64,000 bases of DNA, from contig JAKZAN010000004.1 in NCBI GenBank assembly GCA_023053545.1, positions 3,162,001 through 3,226,000 on the forward strand, given 5' to 3'. Numbering within the stretch: the first letter of the stretch is position 1; the number at the start of each line of letters is the position of its first letter. The notes beneath the pieces were generated by a model. The model did no database searches, was not told the origin of the DNA, and was given only the letters and a program-made list of their open reading frames with translations. Positions 13,481 to 25,900 of the stretch are shown piece by piece. The translations under genes were made by a program, and so were the position numbers. The stretch is from Lepidurus packardi (lineage: Eukaryota; Arthropoda; Branchiopoda; Notostraca; Triopsidae).

Positions 13481-16400
13481 GTTCCTTTTTTTCACGTAAA
13501 CAGTTTACCTAACCTCTTCACGCCTATTGGTGTGTTCTTCTACATCGTTCTAAGTGATTTGTGATCGATATTTATAAGCCACATTTTCTCGAAAACCCTT
13601 TGGATTACGTGCGTTGTTGAACAAAATCGAACGTTTTCGAAACCGCCCCAAGATTTGGAATAACACAAAATGTTCGCTAGCCTTAACACGCTTGCGCCAT
13701 GGAAGTTTTGAGTGTTGTCAACAATCGAGTGCGAGTGTTAAATCGTCCTTAGGTTGGTTTCCCGTTAAATTTTGTTAGTGTGTTATACTTCATCGTAGAG
13801 CTCTGTTTTTCAAAAGCAAATTTTGTGTTTACAAGTAAAACCTTTGCAAGGAAAAGAACTTTTTTAAGAAAAATAACAATAAGTTTCAGGCTCTAAACCA
13901 CAACAAACTCAAGGCTTTTGTTTTACAGCTTGATTTATCATTCATGCTGGCCCATGACTATCAAATGAAGAACCTTTTAAGGACCGCGAAAAGGCATACA
14001 AGCCTCAGACATTACAAAAACACGCCTCAGGCCAACTCTATAGGTTAATGGACGGCTTTGCCTAATCTTAGAAAACCTTCCAATGAGCACATCTTCAAAT
14101 TTCGTACCGATTTCCGTCGTATTTTTTCTTTTTCTCTTCGTTTTTTGTATTATTTTCTAGTTTTTAAATGTAAATTTTCTGAACTTTTCCAAGTTGGTAT
14201 GAGAAAATTCCTTGTATCTCCTGAACCGTGTTTCTTTCAGAATGTCCTAATGTCTTGCATGAAAAATAAGTCATATTTCGCCATCTTTTTATGGGAAAAA
14301 AGTAAGAAAAAACAAGGTCAATGCTGTCTTTTTGAGCTCCGCAAGTTATTTGCATATACAAGTGCGTACCGTTTGAACGCGTTACCTTGACGCCGAGCAA
14401 AGAAATGAAAAAAGACAAAAAGAAGTCAAAACTGGTATTGTTAAAAGTTGCGTTGTGGGGGTCCCAAGGGCGTTGTCTTGTAGGTCAACAGGTGTTGGAA
14501 AGGCCAACGAGAAAATCTTCAATCAAGGGCGCGTAGGCTGGAAATCTTTTTTTTTTCCCTGGATTTCAAGCTTCTTTATCTTTTTAACAAGACTAAAAAT
14601 TCTGGGAATCTAATTAGTTTCGTTTTTCTCCAAAAAACACGCAGAAAATGTCTTCGTTATTTACATGTCCTAAAATTAAAATATCCTTCAGAAAAAGGTA
14701 TCTTTGATTAAATATTTTTTTGGCAATTAAGGTTATTTGTGGGCATAATCTTAAGAAAATTAAGATATTCTATGAGGAAAATGTTGCTTCTTTGCATTTG
14801 AAAAATTCCTGAAATATTTTTACTCTGATTTAAAAAAAAAAAACACTGACAAAGTAAATATTTTGTTAATATTTTTTATTTTTAATGTAGATTTTTTTTG
14901 GCAGGAGGTCTTTTGGTTTGTCCAGTTGATTGGCACCATCTCATCCCACAAATCCCAGTTATTTTGGGCATGAGCAGTGGACATCTTGGAAATTAGTGTC
15001 TGTGTGTGGATTTGAATACAATTAAAATCGGGGCATAATTTGCCCAACAAGTTCTAATACGCATTAGTGTGGATTGTCTATTGCTTCACTTCCCCTGCCA
15101 TAAAGTGCCTTTCATTTGAAAACGTAAAACAAAAAGAAAAAAAAATCAAGAAAAACGACCAAGTGCGAATTTGAGTGAAGAATCGTTTATAACGCATTTC
15201 GAGTGTCACAGAACTGGATTATAAACTTTGGAAACATTGGGATTAGACTGCAGTTGCCATTTTGACCGGCCACCCACGCCCAGGTAAGAGAAAATTTCGC
15301 GAATCTCTCAGTTTCTCTTTTTGCGTGTGTTCTAAAACTCCAAAATTAGGAACGAAACGAGTCGAACGATAAGTAGGAAATGTTTTAATGAAAACAAAGT
15401 GAAAAGAAAATTTCACTTGGGGAAAAAGCCCACACACCAGGCAAAAAGGAGAAAGCCACGATGACAACAATTAGCTGTTTCATTCGTGCTTTTACTATCT
15501 TACCTTATGCCACAGTTGGGAGAACTCACGCCACGACAGTTTTCTGGGAATTTTTTTTTTTAAGAAAGAAGCGAGTTCATTACTCCCACTCGCCTCTCTC
15601 GCAAGTTTAGATTACTTTGTAAGTTAGTGTGTATAATATAATAATCGTAAAAGTAATAATAATAATAATAATAATAAGCGTGGCAATGAAAAGTTCTAGG
15701 AAGCTCTTCTTTACGTAGAGTTTCGAGCGTTGGACGTCATACTTTTGGAGAGGTACTTTTATTTGACACTTTTCCTTGAATTAATTAGTCTAGCGGATTA
15801 TTTGAGATGAGAATGCAAAGTTGGGATTAAGAGGAAGATGAAAGGAAATTTTGAAGAAAGGATTTTTTTTCTTTTTTGAGACTTTTCCGAGATTTGGAGA
15901 TTGTTGGGCACGTGGCCAATGCCAAGTCTGTGCCGCACTATTATAAGTTGAGACAGAAATTATGACGACGCCAGATGATCCAACGCCGTCGACGTCGTCG
16001 TCGTCAGCATCGTTAGCGAAAAAAAAGGATTTTTTATTTATTATTTTGGTAGAGGAGGCGAAATAGAGAAAGAAACGGAGTTGTTGGCGTTCAAAGACTT
16101 TGTCGATGCCGTGAACGTCAAGTCGTGAATCATTCCAGGCGCAGAAACTTGTCAAAACAAGTTTAATAAGCTTATATAGGAGCGCTTTAACAAATTTTGG
16201 CGAACATGATCAGCGTGACTGAGGTCAAGGTTGCCGGTTTTGGGGATGCAAATGCGTAGAAATCTGGGTCTTGGTCAATTTAAACTCTTTTCTTTTTTAA
16301 TTTTTTTCCCGTAAGAACATAAGAGGTGGTCAAGTTTAAACCAGATATGGCTGACCTTAAGCAGTTGAAATGACACTTTTGAGTTCCCAAGATTCTGAAA

Positions 16401-16577
16401 ACTTTGGGAGGGAAGACTCCCAAGGACATATTTTTTGTAATACATATATTACTTTCGGAAAGGAAATTAAGGCTCCGTTTTGTCAATTTTAGGGTTTAAA
16501 CACAAGTTTCAAATGTTATTCGCGAAACCGAAACACCGTTCTTGTCTGATCGGTAAAAGCGTACAGACCTACACGTA
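13481..16577. other. Non-coding stretch
   Basis: Nothing recognised apart from a (TAA)8 repeat and a CpG-rich ACG/TCG trinucleotide run at about 15962-16018. On one strand that run reads as a serine/threonine-rich frame and on the other as an aspartate-rich one; a trinucleotide repeat is the simpler explanation. Confidence 0.55.
15654..15677. repeat. (TAA)8 microsatellite
   Basis: Eight uninterrupted TAA units. Confidence 0.95.
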
Positions 16578-17355
16578 CAGTAGATGGGCCTTATTGTGAT
16601 CAGAATCATGTTAACAGAATCACCCGCTTTACGGAATCAGATTTTAAGGGGCCGATTCGAAATGATAAAATTCTTAGCATTTTAATCGGTTATAAAGATC
16701 ATACTTTCGGACATTTGAATCAATTTCAAAAGAATTTTCACATGTAACAGTAACGAAACTACAGTAGTGATTCCTACACGAAGTTTGCATATTGACCAAC
16801 GGCATCGCGTTTACCTTGTTTTGACCAATCCTGTCATTTCCAGCCTACGACTGCGCTGAACGGAAAATCCCTTCTAAACTCCACAGTCAATTAAATGAGC
16901 AGGTTAATCAATGGAATGAACAGTTCCTTCAATTGACTGGGAAAATTAGATGGGATATCGTGTTCAGAACCCTACCAAAGCATAGGAGGTAGACTTCAAA
17001 GGCGCAGTGTTACTTGTATTTTAGACGTGGTGTTACATAAAAATGCGACGAACAAGAAAATAGTTGTTTTAAATGTAAAAGAGAAGTTGCGACTCATTGA
17101 AACTTATGACAAGTTAAATTTAAAAGATTTGCCACAAAGGGAAGCGGCCGTTAAGTTAGGCATCTCTATCAAAACTGTCAAAGATCGTTACGAAATAAAC
17201 AAATGTGGGCGTAGTGAATCTAGGAGAAGGAAACGTGTAGGAAAATGTCGAAAAGTAGACGATGCTTTGGGATATGTTTCCGATTTTCGGTAATCTTCGC
17301 TTAAAAGAATCAGTATTCACTTGACAAACGTGATCACAATAAGCGGCATCTATTG
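16578..17355 (+). mobile_element. Short Tigger/pogo-like DNA transposon with TA target duplication
   Basis: The left end reads CAGTAGATGGGCCTTATTGT. The reverse complement of the right end reads CAATAGATGCCGCTTATTGT, and both continue GATCA. These are imperfect terminal inverted repeats of about 26 bp, flanked on both sides by TA, the target-site duplication of Tc1/mariner-pogo elements. The 778-bp interior is far too short for a full transposase and encodes only an N-terminal DNA-binding fragment. It is a deleted, non-autonomous copy. Confidence 0.85.
17027..17293 (+). pseudogene. Truncated pogo/CENP-B-type transposase N-terminus
   Basis: The open frame inside the element contains VLNVKEKLRLIETYDK, then QREAAVKLGISIKTVKDRYE, then a basic SRRRKRVGK tail. 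This is the pattern of a CENP-B/pogo N-terminal helix-turn-helix (KEKL-I-Y... QREAA-KLGIS--TVK). No second HTH and no DDE catalytic domain follow before the stop at 17293. The first codon is uncertain, as there is no ATG near the start of similarity. Inferred to be a relic, not a functional gene. Confidence 0.75.
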
Positions 17356-20300
17356 TATATTTTAAAAACTATAGATTTAATCTAGACCTAAATCTCGAAA
17401 TTTCATGGTTGGCCGAAATGTTAAAAAATTTCGTTGTTGATGAAAAGCTTCACTCATTCATTGTGAGCTAAGGTTTGGAAATTTCATTGAAGATTATAGT
17501 TAATCTTTAGTCTGAAAACTCAATTTCATTGTTGGTTAAAAAGTGGGCGACTTCACTGTATAACAAATGTGAACTATTTTTTCCGAAAAACTATGAACTG
17601 TGGATTTCATTCCAGTTTCGCGAGCTACAGTTAAAGCAAGACATTAAAGCAAGAAGGTGAGAGCGAAACTTCAAACTTCACAAGTGTGAAAAAAGGAAGA
17701 AATGGCGATGGGCGTCTATTTGCGTACGTCATGTTCTCGTTTGACGTTCTATTGGCGTTGCGTAGGCGTCAGAATAACACGAATTCGGATAGGAACACGT
17801 GCATTAGGACACGATTGAGGATAACGCTAATACACGGCTGCCAAAAGGACTTTTTTTCCTGTTTTTTGTTTCATTCTTTGGCGTGTTAAACTCGCCAAGT
17901 AGGACAAAAAGAACAGAAAAGGCAGGGTTTGGACGTTTCTTTTCGCCAAATAACCAAGACCTCCCCGGCGGATTGTGTATGTTTGCCCTGCCAAAAAAAA
18001 TGGCTGCTCCGCTGCTAGATATGCAAATTCTCCCTCAAATTAAGGCACTGGCTGCCAAAACTAACACACATAACGCCTCTTGCCTTGGTTTTTAGCCTGC
18101 GAGAACCCAAACAGAACTGCGAAAGATCTCGTGACTGACAAGAACACGAAAAAAAAATCTATTTTTTTTCTTCTCTTCCAAGTTCAAATGAAAGCTCAAC
18201 GAAACGTTAACTAGAAGATCCAAACTTGAGTTACACGTTTTAAAGCAAATGAAGTTAAACTTGAAAATAGGAAGAACTAAAACTCCACGATAATTAAAAG
18301 AAAACAATTGAATTGAAATGTACGTTACAAGAAACTCAATTTTAAATTCCCCCGAATTCTCTTACATCATAACTTTGGGTAAAATTGAAATGGGTTTAAA
18401 AATACTAAAAAAAAACCATTAGGGGGGGAAGCATAATAAATTCAACGTAAATTGCACTGAAAGCAACGGAGTCCAAGGAAATTCCAAGAAATTTGAGGAA
18501 AAATAGGGGAAAATGGAGGGTAGGCTTTAAAATTGGAAACGCTATGTCAAAGTTTGGGTGGGTGAGTTGTAAGGCACGAGTAAAAGGCGACAAGGTGCTG
18601 AAGGAGACGAGAGTGTGAGGCGTAGTAGGCTTTCTGAATGGGACTCAGCTTTGGAAGTATGTTATTAAAACTCTACGCATAGTTTTTAGTACAAGACCGA
18701 GTTTGAGGGAAGTTCTTAGGCCTACTTCCTATCGCCTTCGCCTTCGCCGGCCGGCCGGCCAAGTTGTATTGAGCAAAGGTATAGATGTATTCTTAGCTTG
18801 GAGTTTTCGCGTTGGTGGGATGCGGATGGCTTGTGTGTCTGTGGATATTTGGAGGAGAAGATGAAAGGAAGGGGGACAAAAAAAGCAACTTTAGCATTGG
18901 GGAGCCGTTGTTGGATCGTTTGCCTTTCCCTAATGGGCATAGTTGCACCTCCCAAAGGTCTAATAAAACGCAAGCACTTGTGCGTGGCTTAAGATCAGAT
19001 ATACACCACCGCCTTATTATGTGCTTCCACACCTTTTCCCCAGTTCTACGGGAGACTTTTCCCAGGAGTCAGGCGTCGATTTTATGGCTTTTTTTTTGCA
19101 GCCGAGCTCAACAAAACGAATGACTTTTTCCCCCTTTCCTTTCGGCTCTGAATGGAAAGTTTCATTTGTAGAAACCGACAATGTGGGAAAAATCCTTTGG
19201 CCACGCCCTTATATTTGTTGAAAGGGCTAAAACTACCGTGTCAAATGTTAATTAGCGCTAATTAAGGCGATCCGAGAATTTTACTATGTGAAGTACAAAC
19301 GCAGAAGTGAAAAATGGCTCAAAATTCGAAATATTCCCAGATTTTTCTGCAAGTTTGAGTTCCTAAATGCAATTCGAGAGAGATGAGACTTGAATATATT
19401 CGTCTTTTAATCCTCTTAAGTGACAACACAGTTTGAAACTGTCGTTTAATGCCAATATTCTTACATTTTTTCATATTAAAAAAATACATTAAATAAAAAA
19501 TAATAAATTTTAAAAAATTTTATACATTTTAAAAAAATCTTAGGATTCTTTCACTTTTATTTCAAGATTAGAATATTTGAAAAATTTTCTAAACAATTTA
19601 AGAAGGAACACATAATGAATTGCCAAAAACTGGAAATTCTTATTTGTTTAGCTTCTTCATGGAGTTTGGGCAGCCATTCCAGGGTTTAGACAATGTATGG
19701 CATGTTTTTAATACAAATAGACGCTATTTCAACGTTAACTAACGTAATTATACCCCTCACGTTTCAACGTACAGTACAGTTGGCACATGGGACACTTTTG
19801 GTCCTTTTCAGTCTTGGATTTGACTTCAATTTTGAAAAGGAATGTCTCCCCACTGTTTTGAAAGCGAGCAGAAGAGTGATGGATGAAGAGGCCCAAAATT
19901 GGGAAGCAATTAAGAGGCTTGGAGACATTTTTTTCTTTCCTAAAAAAAATCTCTTCCGTAAGACTCGCGAGGATTTATGGGACGAAGGCTGTATATTAGA
20001 CGTTCTGGGGTTATATAGTACAGTCTCTTAACCGGAGTCAACAGCCGAAAAAAAAATGTCGAAGTGCTATTTTCGTCCCTCTTTTAGCTTATGCGTAACA
20101 TAGGAGTTCGTGAATGAATGAATTTTTCTAGACATTTTTCGTAAGAAATTTTCTTTCTGAGGGGAAGGCTGTTGTTTTAATTTAGTCCCATTTCTAATAA
20201 ACTTCACATGGAAAGTCGTTCCATGTCAGATCAAAGATTCTTTAAGATTCCCGAAAAAAGATTTTCAAAGATTTCTTTTATGCTAAGAAATTTTATACTT

Positions 20301-20379
20301 TGGACGTGGGCCATTTCTGTGCTGTACTTCTTATTGTGGAATCAAGAAAGCTAAATTCAGATTCGTATTGTTTTATCAT
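17356..20379. other. Non-coding stretch
   Basis: No recognisable gene. The 18720-19220 part is less AT-rich and has overlapping frames on both strands, including a GGCC-repeat (CGGCCGGCCGGCC near 18748), but no known motif. Confidence 0.5.
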
Positions 20380-20576
20380 TTATTTCGATTGGAATAGTTC
20401 CTTGAATTCTGCGTTAAAGGTGACCGGGTCCGACTGGCTCTTTAAACTCGCGTGAATGCGATTTATGATTCGCTTCTGGGGTTCCACAAAAAACTGTCTG
20501 CGAGTGTCTTGGACGCGCTTTTGCCATTTTTCCTTTTTTTTCTTGCACGAAATAAAGAACTTTTCCTTATTTTTTG
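20380..20576 (-). CDS. Candidate 3'-terminal coding exon, gene unknown
   Basis: A very good acceptor (a pyrimidine tract ending TTCTCTCAG) precedes a frame of 64 codons that ends at TAA 20380. The protein is basic and then mixed-charge: KWQKRVQDTRRQFFVEPQKR, then IINRIHASLKSQSDPVTF, ending FKELFQSK. An AATAAA overlaps the stop codon region. Codon content is unlike the AT-rich surroundings. I could not find the preceding exon (it must end in phase 1) and do not recognise the family. It may be the end of a minus-strand gene, or a chance frame. Confidence 0.35.
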
Positions 20577-22755
20577 CTGAGAGAAGGGAAGGGGAACAAG
20601 AATGAAAAGCAACGACAACAAGAGAAAACAAGGTAACAATATGGATAACTCTGGCCTCGTTTCCTTTGTCGGAAAACTATTCATTTGTCTCAGGCGGCCC
20701 GGGCCCCCTTAACCCCCTTTAAACTAAGTACGACACATGTCATTTTTATCCCCCTTCTCTTGTCTTGTGTGGTGTAATAAGTCACTCGGTCACCTAAGAG
20801 TTGTGCATAGCAGCAATGGCGTCCCACGTTCTTCGCAACGATACTTTCGGGTTTGTCTAAGACAGACGATCATAATTCTTAAATTTTTAAAAATCATTCT
20901 GGTTCCTATTCAAGTTTTTGTTGTTCTCGAGAGGGAAAAAAAGTGAGGAATGGTGTATTAGAATTGGCTTAGAATTATATTTAGAATTACAATTTAATAA
21001 GATTCAGAATTAGATTTATAATTAGACTGGAACTAGTATATAAAGCTATAGGGTGTATACCGCGAGAAGAAGATAGAAAGAGATAATTTTTTTTTTTTAA
21101 GAGAAGAAGAGTTTGGGTGGAAAAAAGGGGCATATAGGCCCCACTCGAACAGCAACAGGTGAAGGATTTCCCACACGGCGCCATTCGCGTGGCACAATGG
21201 GACTTTTGGGGGATCTCTGGTGTCTTCTTTTCTTTTTTTTTATATTTCCTATTTATTTATCGATTGCCAGACCTGCCCAAGTGGAAGACGTTGTTGATTC
21301 AAGATTTATCTGTTTGCACACCCCGGAGACTTCTTTTTTATTCCGTTTGTTAGAGAGTTACAGACCCAGCTATCTTTTCTTTATTACGCTGGGGCAAAGT
21401 AAAGACAGAACACTGGAGATGAGGTTGTAAAGCTTTTTTCGGGGTCTTTTATAACACTTTGGAGGAGTAGGTGAGAAGTTTCAGAGGGAAGGAAGAGATG
21501 TGCAAGTTTATTTCCTTTTTGTTTGTTTTTATCTCAAGAAGAATATGTTAAACTTGGCATGCTCCAGTTTTAGTACACCCTGCGCTAGTAACATGAAGGA
21601 CTGCTAGTACTTGAGATTAATTAATTGGAAGGATTTCGTCTTAAACAATGGTAAGGCTAAGTCTACAAGAATATTAAAAAAGCAAAGAAGCGAGATACTG
21701 GTGTAATTTAGTTTTTATTTCGTTCTTTTAGCTTAAGGCTCCCGTATACCTTAGCTTATTGATGAGAAAGAGTCACAGATGGCACACATGTTTGTTATTG
21801 TTTTTGCGAAAACCTTGCGTAAGGTAGCTAATTGTCGGCAAAGTTTCTACGCTTGTTTTGCTTCTGAAAGTACAATTTGTCACCACAGTTTGCTGTAGTA
21901 GCACAATGTCCCAAATCAAATCGTTAAACTTTCGGAAATAAGATTTCTCGAAAACGGCGTATCAGATTTGAAAGAAAACTGAAACAAAAGTTTTACTTTA
22001 TTAGCAGCTAGTGCACAATCAAAGGACAGATCTTTAAGGAACATATTTCTCATATTTGCAAATTTCATTTGAATACAGAAAATGTATTACCCATTGGAAA
22101 AAAATTGGGCATTCGTTGTGCACTATCTGTTAGCAAGCTCAAGATTACTATCAAAGAATTTTTTCCTTCTTTCTCAAAAAGTTTTTCCGAAATTCAGAAT
22201 CTAACTGACTTTACCGAGCTAAAATATACAGGAGCTTTGGAAGTAATGAAAAGTACATTTGGAGAACGAAGCAAAACCAAAAATTCTTATAAAGTTTATT
22301 GCTAATTGCCTTCAATATGCGCCCTTGTGGGAATTTTTTCGCTGCAATTTCGCTTTAACTAAACTTCCGAAAAATTTTGCTGGAGATTTTCTTAAAATTT
22401 CATTGAAATCAACACATTTTTGCAATTTTCTTTTATTTTGCATTTTTCTTTCATTACTTCATTTTGCTATTTCTTTTCATTATTTTATAAGAATTTTCTA
22501 CTAGAATACGAAGAAAAGAAAGAAATTATGGAGCAAATAAGAGGAAAATTGTGTTTTATTAGCTTTTATAACCAAATCCGGGTAGTTTTTACAACAGATG
22601 AATCGTTTGCGCGTGCGCGAGGGAGAGCTGTTTCTAAGCTCAGCCTTATTTTATTTATTTCGTTCTTTTTCATCGAAAGGACAAGGGCGATGAACGCCAT
22701 ATGAGAGTTTCTGTTTTCATATCTCCGTTTTTTTTTCTTGATTTATTTGATATAT
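20577..22755. other. Region downstream of LSM11
   Basis: Expected to hold the short LSM11 3' UTR next to 22755. No exon that would join the candidate terminal exon at 20380-20576 could be recognised. Otherwise AT-rich with no supported gene. Confidence 0.5.
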
Positions 22756-22931
22756 TTACATCCGACAAATAGTAATGGTGACTATCTGCTCGCCACGAAC
22801 GAAAAGTTGATTGATATGTCGATGGCAAATTTCCAGATTGCGACCCACACTTTTGATAACTTCGACGCCGGTCAAAGGCTCCGCGACTGCTCGTTTCTTT
22901 CTCCTTTCCTGAGCTGAGCTTTGTGTCTTGC
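22756..22931 (-). CDS. LSM11: LSM11 coding exon 6 (Sm2 motif and stop)
   Basis: Encodes residues 202-258. The segment ends [20 protein letters not shown], which is the Sm2 motif in LSM11 form (RHINQ-FIRGEN in vertebrates). The acceptor is TATTTTTAG/GC. The stop TAA is at 22756-22758. An AATAAA on the minus strand follows within about 10 nt (plus-strand TTTATT near 22742), with more candidates near 22650. Confidence 0.94.
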
Positions 22932-25900
22932 CTAAAAATAACATTTAAAAAACAAAAACCAATTTGCCTCTTTCTTTTTTTTTCCTTTTTTACGAACAAA
23001 AAAAATTTGCCTAATTCTTCTTTCCTTTCGGTTTTATACCAAAAAATATGAAGGAAAAGAAAAGAAATTGGCGAAACTTTTGGCGAACCTGTTACTGTAG
23101 TTTCTAAAATTTCTAAAGTACCAGGGGGGAGGGGTTCTTCATCTTGATCAAGTTGGATGCGCTGGATATGCTCGGTTACATGCGACACGTCACCTGCGAA
23201 ATACGTTAACAGGTTTTAAACGTCAAAGTAATGGAAAATGGATGCAACTAGGAGTTTCAAATGAGGGCAACGAGCCAGGCGTTCAATTTTGTTTGCTTTT
23301 TTTAATTTCTATATTATTAGTTTAAAAAAAGCGGAAAGATTCTAACGTCAAACCTCTTGCGTCATTGCCAAATACTAGGGTTGGCCCAAGCATGGTAGAG
23401 GGCGCCCTTATGACGGAACCGTTCACACCTGTACTGTTAACTCTCCTTATTTCGAAAAGAAAGAGGAAACTTTTTTTCTTTTTTTAAGTTTTGAGGCTTT
23501 TTGAACCCAGGGGGAAACAAGACGACGTTTCTTGGACACCTATTAGGAACGCGACATGCTTAACATGATACGGCCTTGTTAGAGCGAGGGTATTTCCAAG
23601 AAAATTGGTAGAAAAGTGGATTTTGAGGGTCCTTGTTAGTTCCTTTTGTATTTTCGTTTTTTCATTTGTCCGAGAAGAGTAAGTGGCATTGAGCCTAACT
23701 GTTATAAAGCGGCCTTGATATGATGAGGATTTCAGCTTTAGGACACAATCTCCAATCGCCCAAGATCTTGCCAATTCAAAGCTCAATTAAAGAATTGATG
23801 CCAAAATGTGTCACTTTTAATTCGACAACCCCCCGAAAAGAAACATCATCAACGAAGAGAAATGATTACGAAAGCTAAGTGACTTAATTCGCTAAAAAAA
23901 TAATTTAACAAAATCCCCTAATTAGACAATTATCTAAAAAGGTGAAAAAACTGAAAATCATTGAAGCGAATTAATTTAACAATTAAATGAGTACTTTTAC
24001 AGACAAGAATCCTTCCAAATGGTAAAATAACTCAATAAAATAATCATAGGATTTTTTTAAAAAGAAGTAATAAGCTTTAGAATGATGCATTTAAACCCAA
24101 TCAATAACCAAGAGAACATGATTAATTTATTTTTTATTCTGATTTTAATTACGACTTTCTTGGAAATCAGTTCTCCGTTTCGCGGAGGATTTATAAATCG
24201 TGATTCATATACGCGAATACAGAGTAAAAAGTACCGTTAGTCGTGTTAGAAGGGTTGACGTTTATTGAGTCTACTACAGAGCAATTTGTGTCACTTTTTT
24301 CTTTTTATATGAAATCGAGACGAAGTTAAGGAATGTGACCATGAAATATTTCATAAAAAGAAGAAAAAAATGGTAGGTGAGTTGCGTCCCAATTAGGGCG
24401 ATGCATGACTAATCCGATCCTCGGGACTTAAAAAAAAAAAGAAAAAAAGATGTAAAAATAAACGTGACACGATCATGTGAAAACTCATGAAAACCTGTGG
24501 ATGGCCTTCAGTTTGAGAAGAAACACAGGGTTTTCCATTCCATTCCACATCGCCCACCAACGAATCCCAAGTCGCTTGGTAGGTAGGCCAAGGTACAAGG
24601 TCGTGTTGCCCATATAATGCGTATTGTTTTTTTTTCTTTCTTTTATCCTTTTTTTAACATTGAAATGTTCTTTTTAACGACGACTTTTGGGTCAATCTCA
24701 AGGCTACAAAAACCCAACCCGTCTGGGGATTCTAACAAATTCCCCGTTTCGACACCCATATGAGCTAAGACACAACCTAACCCAAGGTGAAAACGCAAAA
24801 AATTTTGAAATCGATTCAAAATAATTGCCGTCTTTTTAAACTTTCTATTCTTTGAATTTCTTATTTTTATCTTATCTAATTTCATTATATTTTGTATTAT
24901 TATCTTTAAATTAATATTTTTTAATGTATTATTTCTAACTAAACTTGTATAGAGCAGTAATTAATAGACTTCAATAGTCTTGGAACAAAATCATGTTGTG
25001 CAACTAGCTAGTACAACACGGAAATCACCCTAAACAATCATCCTAAACAAAATCCAATAGATCTAAATAACTTTAAACAGGTTGGGACCTACTCTAATAG
25101 CTTTGAAAACCGAGTAATAAGCACAAATAGCCTTAAACTTGACCGAAATAGACATGTTTAATAGACACAGAGATGTTTAAACTCACTTGTAAACCTCAAA
25201 TTGACTACATTCGTCTTAAAAAGCATGTAAGAGCGAAAGATGTAAGATGAAATGACTAGAACTTGGCCTAAATTAAGCAAGTTTTTTTTCAAAATAAAAT
25301 TCTCAAAATAAAAGTATACCTAGTAACGGAAATTTACGCCGTTTGCGTCGTGTAAAAACCTCATCGACATCGGTAAGGGCCAAGTTCCACATTTTGTCAA
25401 AGGCAGCCACAAATCCGGTACAGGATCCCCGCAGAGAAGCTGCTCCTCGAGTCCATACCTATGAATTAGGGACAGAAAAGAATGAATGCCTCATATAAGG
25501 TGACAGGACTGTGTAACTATTTCTGATCGAGAAGAAGAAGGAGGAGGGGAAACGTGAATCTCGGCACAGTCTGACTCGAGTAATTGGGCGGGGAGTCCCA
25601 ATGGGGCATGTCAGGGGGGGTTTCAGTTCAAGTTATGTTTGCCAAGAGCTCGGAAACGTTCTTTGGCATTGTTAAGGAGAGTTTGAGACTTTCAGTATAG
25701 ATACCACAGATTTAGAGATGACGCTGACAGATACGGGAAAAAGAAACCTACACTCTGCAATACAAACATACACATATGTCTTTTAAGCAACCCAAAACAT
25801 CCACAGAACGCTAGAATGAACGTCCAATGGACCTTCCAACGCTCGGCACTCGTATTTTACCGTTGTCTTCGTCGTCTGCCTCGCCTTTCTTAAGATATTC

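Noticed and set aside
15790..16155. 121-codon minus ORF with an Asp-rich run
   Set aside because: The Asp-rich part is an ACG/TCG trinucleotide repeat; no domain and no splice support.
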